DNA from: Desulfovibrio desulfuricans | Lineage (GTDB): Bacteria; Desulfobacterota; Desulfovibrionia; Desulfovibrionales; Desulfovibrionaceae | Direction of reading: 5' to 3' | Assembly (NCBI GenBank): GCA_003251995.1 | Contig: QKDT01000218.1 | Location: 1-6,457, forward strand | Length of the DNA stretch: 6,457 nucleotides | Part shown: positions 1-5,201 of the stretch, in pieces | Numbering within the stretch: the first letter of the stretch is position 1 | How the letters are laid out: every line of letters begins with the position of its first letter | Notes under the pieces: model-generated | Database searches by the model: none | What the model saw: the letters and a program-made list of their open reading frames with translations, nothing else | What the model was told of the DNA's origin: nothing | Position numbers and translations under genes: made by a program

Positions 1-52
1 TGGCACGCGGTCTGAAATGATTTGTTGGCAGTTAGCCACAGCCCCTTGCCGC

Positions 53-96
53 AAAAAAAGGTCGCTGGTGGGGTTAATCCATCAACGACCTTTTTT
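53..96. terminator. Bidirectional Rho-independent terminator
   Basis: A stem of 12 positions (60-71 with 79-90) closes a 7-nt loop. The arms are GGTCGCTGGTGG and CCATCAACGACC, which pair with one mismatch and one G-U wobble. The stem is preceded by seven A (53-59) and followed by six T (91-96), so a transcript in either direction would have a hairpin with a U tract. It lies about 110 nt past the stop of the minus-strand DUF2156 gene and would end the lysA-MATE-DUF2156 transcript. It would equally end a plus-strand gene arriving from the left of the window. The structure is seen directly; the function is inferred. Confidence 0.85.
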
Positions 97-201
97 CCAC
101 CGCAGCTCAAAAAACAGGGCGGAATATATGGCAGGTAGCAGCCATGCGGGTGCAAAGGGATGCAAGGCATCCTCAAACCGCCGTAGCTACTGGCTAAAAG
201 T

Positions 202-1095
202 TCAGCTTTTGCGAATGCGTACCTTGTACTTGCGCAGAAAATCGGCAGGCAGGTAGGTCATCTTGGCTTGGCGCAGGCCTTCTTCATCCAGATCCTGAGC
301 CCGGTTGATGTAGGTAAAGCCCGCACCGGCGTTGCGGGAGAACAGGCAGTTTATGGTCTGGTAAACGCCTTTGAAGCCATTCAGGCCTTTTTCGTAATGC
401 ACGCCAAGGTTTGCACCGTCCAGGTTTTCACCAACGCTGAAGGCCACCATCTTGCCGTCCACATACAAAGAGCCGCCCACAAGCCCGGTAAAGCAGTTCC
501 AGTGGCTGAGCACGCGGTTAATAGCTTCGTTTTCGGCCCTTAGCGAAGGGGATTCTTCGCACTCGTGCCATTGGCACCAGTCGTCTTGTACTGCCAGCAC
601 ATCTTCAACCATGGCGTCGTCCAGCGTGTGATAGTCCGGTTCGCCGTATGTTTTTACATAGCTGTTGAAATGGTTACGCTTTTTATGAAAGCGGTTGCCC
701 GGCAGTTCTGCAAGCTCATCTTGCTTGTACAGGTATTCCCACTGACCTCGGTCTTCTTCCGCATCCACAAGGCCCGGCAGTTCGCGCTGCCAGATCTCCA
801 CCAGCTTTTCAGGCACGCGGTTGATATTGTGCGCCTCGGGGTTAAAGCCGCAGGGCAGCAGATCCTTCCACGAAACCGCGTTCCAGTCGCCCACAGGCGC
901 CCAGCACACGGCATAGGGCCGGGTTTGGCGTATCCAGCAGAGGTTGTCTTCAAAGCACCATTCAAGGCCATAATAATCCTGCCAGCCCCAAAGGTTTGCC
1001 AGGGTGTAGTCCAGCGAACGCTGAGGGGTACGGCCCCACAGTTCATAGTACTGTTGGCGTCCATCCAGGCTGACGGGGGTAAAGGTCTTGCTCAC
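202..1095 (-). CDS. DUF2156 protein, phosphatidylglycerol lysyltransferase C-terminal-like
   Basis: Protein of 297 aa related to the DUF2156/LPG synthase C-terminal family, whose double GNAT-like fold in MprF-type enzymes moves an amino acid from aminoacyl-tRNA to a lipid. Seen in the sequence: an N-terminal segment with 'LANLWGWQDYYGLEW' (about 32-46), a basic central motif 'GNRFHKKRNHFNSY' (133-146), a beta-rich stretch 'GSLYVDGKMVAFSVGE' (208-223) and the closing motif 'INRAQDLDEEGLRQAK' (263-278). These match the pattern I know for solo DUF2156 proteins. There is no signal peptide or membrane helix, so it is probably cytosolic and lacks the flippase domain of full MprF. Start choice: GTG at 1095-1093 has GAGGAG (1107-1102) six nt upstream. 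The frame stays open to 1230 but that part has no such support and would overlap the MATE gene. It is last in the lysA-MATE unit, after an 86-nt gap. The true substrate is unknown; solo members are mostly uncharacterised. Confidence 0.8.
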   Translation of the reverse strand: MSKTFTPVSLDGRQQYYELWGRTPQRSLDYTLANLWGWQDYYGLEWCFEDNLCWIRQTRPYAVCWAPVGDWNAVSWKDLLPCGFNPEAHNINRVPEKLVEIWQRELPGLVDAEEDRGQWEYLYKQDELAELPGNRFHKKRNHFNSYVKTYGEPDYHTLDDAMVEDVLAVQDDWCQWHECEESPSLRAENEAINRVLSHWNCFTGLVGGSLYVDGKMVAFSVGENLDGANLGVHYEKGLNGFKGVYQTINCLFSRNAGAGFTYINRAQDLDEEGLRQAKMTYLPADFLRKYKVRIRKS

Positions 1096-1101
1096 AATCG
1101 T

Positions 1102-1107
1102 CTCCTC
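1102..1107 (-). promoter_or_regulatory. Shine-Dalgarno site deciding a GTG start
   Basis: GAGGAG on the minus strand, six nt before GTG (1095-1093). It is the reason for choosing the 297-aa form of the DUF2156 protein over the longer open frame from 1230. A small hairpin (ACGCG 1116-1120 with CGCGT 1107-1111) sits directly against it. Confidence 0.7.
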
Positions 1108-1181
1108 GCGTCTCAACGCGCAGATGCATGCAATGCGCGGGCGCATGCCAAGGTGCCGCTGTTGCGGCCTCACGGCTGTAT

Positions 1182-2591
1182 TTACGGGGTTTGCGACTGG
1201 CGCAGACGGCTCATGGCAAAGCGCGTCCAATCGCGGAACAGCACCACATAAAGCATGATGCAGGTTTGCAGAACCTGGGATACGAGCATGGCCAAAAATA
1301 CGCCCGAGGCCGTGCCCCAGAGCGTGTGACCAAGAAACCAGCCCAAGGGCAGGCGTACGCCCCAGAAACTGCCGCCAAAAATCATGAGGTTGTACTTGGT
1401 GGCTCCGGCTCCCGTCATCACGCCGCCCATAACCGTGCTGGCAATGGAAAATGGCGTGGAGAGCAGGTTGTAGGTCAGGTAGCTCACAATCTGGGCTTGC
1501 GTGCCCGGCTCATGCGAGAGCAGTTGGGCTACCTCTTGTCGGAAGGGCCAGAGCAGGGCAGCCATAAAACTCATGGCTACCGCGGCAAGCGTTACCATAT
1601 TGAGGGCAACGCGCCGGGCCTCGGCGGGTCTTCCTGCCCCAAGGCTGTTGCCTACCAGCACCGCCACGCTCATGTTAAAGGCCATGCCTGGCAGAAAGAG
1701 CAGCGCTTCTACGCGCAATCCCGCATTGAGCCCCGCCAGCGCATTTACGCTGTCGGCGGGCAGTGATGCCACCAGAACAAACAGGGTCATGTAGCCAGAT
1801 TGCCACACAATCTGCGCTGCCCCGGCGGGCAAGGCCACCTTGAGCAAATAGGGCAGGCCAGCCCGCAGCCAACGCAGTGAAGGCAGTGATTTGCGCCCCA
1901 GATAACCCGATTGCGCAAGCAGTGCGCAGTTGCACACCGCGCCCAGATACTGCGCGCCCACGTTTGCCCATATAAGACCCATATAGCCCATGTTGGGCAG
2001 GCCAAACCAGCCAAGCCCAAGGCCAAGGCAGGCCAGCAGATTGCACAGGCATACGCCCGCCGCAACCCACAGGGGCGGCAAAACCTGGCGCGTGGCGCGA
2101 AACATGACGCCGGTGGATGCGTACAAATACTGCGCGGGCAGACCAAGCATGCTCACTGCCCACATTTCTTGGGTTTGCGGCAGGATGCTCTTGGGCACCA
2201 TAAGCATGCGCAGTATGCTGTCGCTGAAAAGTGCGGCTGCCAGGGCCACAAGAAAACCGAGGCCCAGGCAGCCTATAACCGTTGTGCCAATATAGCGTTG
2301 GGCGCGCATCACCTTGAGTGCGCCCAAAGACTGGCTGACAGCCGCCGTAGCGCCGCTTGAAACAGCCATGGCAACTACCATCAGCAGAATGCCGCACTGG
2401 TTCACCATGCCCAGCGCCGCCTGAACGTCCGCGCTAATCTGTCCCGCAACCCATACAGCCACAAAGCCCATGAAGAACATAAGGTACATCATGAGCATCT
2501 GGGGCCAGGTCAACCGCCAGATAGCACGGGGGGAAGTGCTCAGGTCGGGCGCGGGCCGGGCCTGTGCGGGGGTTCCGCTGAATTGTGTCAC
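1182..2591 (-). CDS. MATE family efflux transporter
   Basis: Integral membrane protein of 469 aa, the usual size for MATE exporters, which use a proton or sodium gradient to expel drugs or metabolites. It has two homologous halves of hydrophobic helices, roughly residues 27-235 and 245-455, consistent with twelve membrane segments. The second half carries 'VGNSLGAGRPAEARR' (313-327), a typical MATE motif, mirrored in the first half by 'AVSQSLGA' (84-91). The conserved opening 'WRLTWPQML' (25-33) follows a Pro/Ser-rich cytosolic tail. Start: GTG at 2591-2589, one nt past the lysA stop; an ATG overlapping that stop is useless because TGA follows it at once. The ribosome site is weak (GGA, 5 nt upstream), so translation is probably coupled to lysA. 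No promoter of its own is visible. The substrate cannot be read from the sequence; the position beside lysA could hint at an amino-acid-related cargo, but that is a guess. Confidence 0.9.
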   Translation of the reverse strand: MTQFSGTPAQARPAPDLSTSPRAIWRLTWPQMLMMYLMFFMGFVAVWVAGQISADVQAALGMVNQCGILLMVVAMAVSSGATAAVSQSLGALKVMRAQRYIGTTVIGCLGLGFLVALAAALFSDSILRMLMVPKSILPQTQEMWAVSMLGLPAQYLYASTGVMFRATRQVLPPLWVAAGVCLCNLLACLGLGLGWFGLPNMGYMGLIWANVGAQYLGAVCNCALLAQSGYLGRKSLPSLRWLRAGLPYLLKVALPAGAAQIVWQSGYMTLFVLVASLPADSVNALAGLNAGLRVEALLFLPGMAFNMSVAVLVGNSLGAGRPAEARRVALNMVTLAAVAMSFMAALLWPFRQEVAQLLSHEPGTQAQIVSYLTYNLLSTPFSIASTVMGGVMTGAGATKYNLMIFGGSFWGVRLPLGWFLGHTLWGTASGVFLAMLVSQVLQTCIMLYVVLFRDWTRFAMSRLRQSQTP

Positions 2592-2592
2592 A

Positions 2593-3864
2593 TTAATCCA
2601 TCAGGCAGCGCGCAAGATCCTCAAGGGTTTCGCGGCGGCGGATAAGTTTTGCAGTACCGTCGCTCTGGATGAGAACTTCAGCGGGGCGACGGCGCTGGTT
2701 GTAATTGGAACCCATGGTAAATCCGTAAGCTCCGGCGTCAAGTACCCCCAGCACATCTCCCTCTTGCATAACGGGCAAATCGCGTTCCTTGGCAAGGATA
2801 TCGCCGCTTTCACAAATATTGCCCACGATGGTCTGCACCATGTTTTTGCGGGTCTGTGCATCGGCTGCGCCGTAAATTTCCACATCGTGGAATGAATCGT
2901 ACATGGCGGGGCGCACAAGCACGTTGAAGCCTAGGTTGGTGCCCACATAGCGCTTTTCGCCATTGTTTTTGACGGCAAACACGCTGCCGAGCAGCACGCA
3001 GCATTCCGCCGCCACATAGCGACCAGGTTCCACCAAAAAGCGGCCCTTGTAGCCGGATTTTTCAGACCAGCCAGCAATGAGAGCGTGCAGGCGGCTGCCA
3101 AGGTCAGCCATGCTCAGGCGGGCCTGACCTTCATACTTGTGGTAAGGAATGCCAAAACCACCGCCAAAGTCGATGACTTCAAGCTTGGCGAGCATGCTGG
3201 CGGAGAGGCGGTCTGCCAGGTGCAGCAGCACTTCGGCTGCGCCAAGGTAGCCGTCCGGCTCCATAAAGAGTGAGCCAATGTGTTGGTTGATGCCAGCCAG
3301 GGTGAGGTCGTGCTTTTCCAGCAGGGCGATAACGTCATCCAGCATGTCGGGGGTCACGCCAAATTTGGTGTCCTTGCCAGCGGTGACGACCTTTGCGTGG
3401 TGGCCCGCGCCAATGCCGGGGTTAAAGCGCACCATGACCTTGCCGCCCCGGTTGATGCGGCCCAGCGTTTCGAGCTGCGAGAGCGAATCAACGCTGATGA
3501 GCAAACCGCGCGAAACGGCGTTTTGCAGTTCGGCTTCAGAATTATTGTTGGAAATGTACAGAATTTCTGAGGGCGTAAAGCCAGCCAGTTCGTCCATGTA
3601 CAGTTCACCAGGGCTCATGGCGTCCACAACCAGGCCTTCTTCGCGCACAATGCGCAGCAGGGCAGGGGTTGCATTGGCCTTTACGGAATAGTTAACGCCG
3701 AAACCGGGGTGTTTGGAAAGCCCCATAAGATCGCGGCAGCGTTGCCGCAGCACACTCTCATTATAGACATAAAGAGGGGTGCCGTAGGTTTCAGCCAGCT
3801 CGCGGGGGGTGTGGCGGCCGTAAAAATTGCATTCGTCGGTGTACGTGGAGCGGATGTCGGACAT
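2593..3864 (-). CDS. lysA: Diaminopimelate decarboxylase
   Basis: PLP enzyme of 423 aa (family usual about 415-430) that decarboxylates meso-diaminopimelate to L-lysine, the last step of lysine synthesis, in the cytosol. It is a fold-type III alanine-racemase-like barrel (about 35-285) followed by a beta domain. Visible residues: 'YSVKAN' with the PLP lysine K62, 'INQHIGS' with H195, the phosphate-binding glycines 'GGGFG' (234-238), 'EPGR' (279-282), 'RPAMY' (318-322), 'CESGD' with C351 donated across the dimer, and 'DAGAYG' with Y380. 'LGFNVLVRPAMY' differs from the common 'GMNDLIRPALY' form and suggests a subfamily. Start: ATG at 3864 has AGAGG five nt upstream and begins just before the conserved region; the open frame to 4059 crosses the promoter and has no coding character. 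It is first in the unit with the MATE and DUF2156 genes. No lysine riboswitch is seen in its leader of about 70 nt. Confidence 0.95.
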   Translation of the reverse strand: MSDIRSTYTDECNFYGRHTPRELAETYGTPLYVYNESVLRQRCRDLMGLSKHPGFGVNYSVKANATPALLRIVREEGLVVDAMSPGELYMDELAGFTPSEILYISNNNSEAELQNAVSRGLLISVDSLSQLETLGRINRGGKVMVRFNPGIGAGHHAKVVTAGKDTKFGVTPDMLDDVIALLEKHDLTLAGINQHIGSLFMEPDGYLGAAEVLLHLADRLSASMLAKLEVIDFGGGFGIPYHKYEGQARLSMADLGSRLHALIAGWSEKSGYKGRFLVEPGRYVAAECCVLLGSVFAVKNNGEKRYVGTNLGFNVLVRPAMYDSFHDVEIYGAADAQTRKNMVQTIVGNICESGDILAKERDLPVMQEGDVLGVLDAGAYGFTMGSNYNQRRRPAEVLIQSDGTAKLIRRRETLEDLARCLMD

Positions 3865-3866
3865 AA

Positions 3867-3887
3867 ATACCTCTGAGATACCTCTGA
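3867..3887 (-). repeat. Tandem duplicated Shine-Dalgarno segment
   Basis: The 10-mer TCAGAGGTAT occurs twice on the minus strand (3887-3878 and 3876-3867), separated by one base, so AGAGG is present twice before the lysA start. The copy nearer the gene has the correct 5-nt spacing to ATG 3864; the other is 11 nt further upstream and would be a standby or unused site. Confidence 0.7.
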
Positions 3888-3943
3888 AAGATTGCGTGTG
3901 CCGCCCGAACCAGAGCGGATTTTCCCGTTGAGAGCAATTGCTA

Positions 3944-3972
3944 ATTATTAGTGCCGCATCTTGCTCTGTCAA
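3944..3972 (-). promoter_or_regulatory. Sigma70-type promoter of lysA
   Basis: On the minus strand a perfect -35 box TTGACA (3972-3967) is followed by a 17-nt spacer and the -10 box AATAAT (3949-3944). Transcription would begin near 3937, giving a leader of about 70 nt to lysA. The -10 box lies inside the inverted repeat CTAAT-T-ATTAG (3941-3951), and the expected start point lies inside the palindrome AGCAATTGCT (3933-3942), so a repressor could act here. The boxes are seen directly; activity is inferred. Confidence 0.75.
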
Positions 3973-4006
3973 GTGCGTAGGCGGGTGTTGCATGTGGTAT
4001 AACAGA

Positions 4007-4022
4007 CGCGGCATATGCCGCG
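4007..4022. promoter_or_regulatory. Perfect 16-bp palindrome, possible operator
   Basis: CGCGGCATATGCCGCG reads the same on both strands with no spacer. It lies 35 bp upstream of the lysA -35 box, in the divergent region between lysA and the FKBP gene. The plus strand has an extended -10-like TGGTATAAC (3995-4003) just before it, without a good -35 box. It could be a regulator binding site or a chance palindrome; nothing shows which protein would bind. Confidence 0.4.
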
Positions 4023-4156
4023 GCGTCACTGCGAAAAACATCTTTCTATGCCAGGCCACGCCAAAAGATTAATGCCCGCCAACCCGCGTAAATAAAGGGA
4101 GTAAAGGCCTCTGCACCAAGGTGCAAGATTGACAGAAGCCCCCCGGCATGTTTTGC

Positions 4157-4183
4157 TTGCATTTTACAATTGGTTGTTATTCT
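4157..4183 (+). promoter_or_regulatory. Candidate promoter of the FKBP gene
   Basis: An extended -10 element, TG-T-TATTCT (4175-4183), is preceded by TTGCAT (4157-4162, spacer 15) or TTGCTT (4153-4158, spacer 19). Neither spacing is ideal, so the extended -10 would have to carry the promoter. Transcription would begin near 4190 and give a leader of about 80 nt that contains two small hairpins. Confidence 0.3.
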
Positions 4184-4203
4184 TTGCGGGCTGGTTTCTG
4201 CCC

Positions 4204-4238
4204 CGGCAGCTCCTGCCGACAGAGCGGTATGATACCGC
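4204..4238 (+). promoter_or_regulatory. Two adjacent inverted repeats in the FKBP leader
   Basis: CGGCAG-CTC-CTGCCG (4204-4218) is followed after 5 nt by GCGGTAT-G-ATACCGC (4224-4238), both perfect. They lie 32-66 nt before the FKBP start and leave the ribosome site (GGAG, 4262-4265) free. As RNA the two would form short hairpins; as DNA the second, nearly spacer-free repeat would suit a dimeric regulator. Neither has a U tract, so they do not look like terminators. Confidence 0.4.
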
Positions 4239-4270
4239 AAACCGTCCACACACACTGCAATGGAGTAGTT

Positions 4271-4693
4271 ATGCCTATTAAAAAAGGCGATACGGTGCGC
4301 GTACACTACACGGGTACCCTTGACGACGGCAATGAGTTCGATTCTTCGCGTGACCGTGAGCCCCTGGAATTTGTGATGGGCAAGGGAATGCTGATCCCGG
4401 GTTTTGAATCTGCCGTCGATGGTCACGAAGCGGGCGAAACCGTTACCGTTACCATCGCGCCTGAAGATGCCTACGGCGAGGCCGATCCCGAACTCGTGTT
4501 CACTGTTCCCCGCGCCCAGGTGCCCGACCACATTCCCCTTAACGTGGGCGTGCCGTTGCAGCTTTCTAACGAGCAGGGTCAGATGGATGTGACCATCACA
4601 GAAGTTGGCGCTGACGAGATCACCCTTGACGCCAACCACCCCCTTGCTGGCAAAACGTTGACCTTTACGATCGAAATCGTAAGCGTGGGCTAA
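4271..4693 (+). CDS. FKBP-type peptidyl-prolyl cis-trans isomerase, SlyD-like
   Basis: Protein of 140 aa that speeds cis-trans isomerisation of peptide bonds before proline and acts as a folding helper in the cytosol. It has the SlyD/FkpB layout: an FKBP part at the N terminus with 'VHYTGTLDDG' (11-20), 'FDSS' (23-26) and 'IPGFE' (42-46), then 'EDAYGE' (65-70) leading into the inserted 'insert-in-flap' chaperone domain (about 70-120), and the return to the FKBP fold at 'NHPLAGKTL' (122-130), a signature of this group. It ends there: the His/Cys-rich nickel-binding tail of E. coli SlyD is absent, as in many shorter homologues. Start: ATG at 4271 with GGAG five nt upstream; an in-frame ATG at 4148 would add residues unlike the family. 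No signal peptide is seen. It is transcribed divergently from lysA and appears to be a single-gene unit. The symbol is left empty because slyD and fkpB/slpA cannot be told apart here. Confidence 0.93.
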   Translation: MPIKKGDTVRVHYTGTLDDGNEFDSSRDREPLEFVMGKGMLIPGFESAVDGHEAGETVTVTIAPEDAYGEADPELVFTVPRAQVPDHIPLNVGVPLQLSNEQGQMDVTITEVGADEITLDANHPLAGKTLTFTIEIVSVG

Positions 4694-5201
4694 CAGCGTT
4701 TATTGGTCGCGCCTTCAGGGTTGCCGCTGCTTTGCATACGTAGATTTATTACGGCAATGGCAGGGGCGGCTTTGTAGCGCGTGCCGTCTATATGTATTGT
4801 TTGGGCCTGCGCCCTTTGGGCGCAGGCTTTAGAGTGATGGCAACCCCCCGTTTATGGGGCTTTGCACCGCCTGGGCCAACATGGTAGCCGGGCGGAAATA
4901 CGAAAATCAGCTGCGTAACGGCACTGCAAAGCCGCGACCGCCCCTGATTTTTATGGTGTTGACATTGTCAGCATTTGCCGGTCTGCCCCTTGGGGCACAG
5001 GCCGGAAACATAGCTTTGGAGCGGGCGTCGGCACGGCGTCTGCAATGCCTCTGCAGCGGCTCCCCCCCCTTGTCCGCGTGCGCCAGGGCAGCACGGGCGC
5101 GGGCGTTTTACGGATTGCTGGCAGCGGCGTTAACTCAACCGCCATAAGCGAAAATATCGGCACCCCCAACACTGCGTCAGCCCTGAGCGCGAGGTTCGTC
5201 C
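4694..5201. other. 508-nt stretch without a convincing gene
   Basis: Between the FKBP stop and the glnN start I see a terminator-like hairpin (4805-4830), an 11-bp inverted repeat TGACA-T-TGTCA (4960-4970) and a 14-bp one TGCCCC-TT-GGGGCA (4984-4997). TTGACA at 4959-4964 has no matching -10 box at 16-18 nt. A 97-codon plus-strand frame (4854-5147) has no ribosome site and low-complexity Ala/Arg composition. The length is unusual for such a compact region and may hold the glnN promoter and control sites. Confidence 0.6.
4805..4830 (+). terminator. Probable terminator hairpin after the FKBP gene
   Basis: A perfect 10-bp stem, GCCTGCGCCC (4805-4814) with GGGCGCAGGC (4818-4827), closes a TTT loop. 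Only three T follow, so termination may be weak. It begins 111 nt past the FKBP stop, which is far for a dedicated terminator. It may instead serve as a 3' stabilising structure. The stem is certain, the role is not. Confidence 0.55.

Noticed and set aside
1..17. Sigma54 promoter from TGGCACG at the left edge
   Set aside because: The required TTGC at the -12 position is absent.
565..1251. Plus-strand open frame of 228 codons opposite the DUF2156 gene
   Set aside because: No ribosome site or recognisable motifs; the minus-strand gene has both.
3865..3937. Lysine riboswitch in the lysA leader
   Set aside because: The predicted leader is only about 70 nt, much shorter than the roughly 170-nt lysine aptamer, and no matching fold or terminator is seen.
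3865..4059. N-terminal extension of lysA by 65 codons
   Set aside because: It would run over the promoter and the palindromes, has no family resemblance, and ATG 3864 has a good ribosome site.
4048..4095. Fifteen-codon plus-strand leader peptide frame
   Set aside because: No ribosome site, and no run of lysine or other regulatory codons that would suggest attenuation.
4129..4157. Sigma70 promoter from TTGACA before the FKBP gene
   Set aside because: The -10 position reads TTTGCT, a poor match; the extended -10 at 4175-4183 is the better candidate, though also weak.
4148..4270. N-terminal extension of the FKBP protein by 41 codons
   Set aside because: SlyD-like proteins start a few residues before the 'HYTG' motif, as ATG 4271 does, and GGAG precedes that ATG.
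4046..4639. Minus-strand open frame of 197 codons over the FKBP gene
   Set aside because: Shadow of the plus-strand FKBP gene, which has clear family motifs and a ribosome site.
4959..4987. Sigma70 promoter from TTGACA before glnN
   Set aside because: No -10-like hexamer occurs at 16-18 nt; the sequence there is GC-rich.
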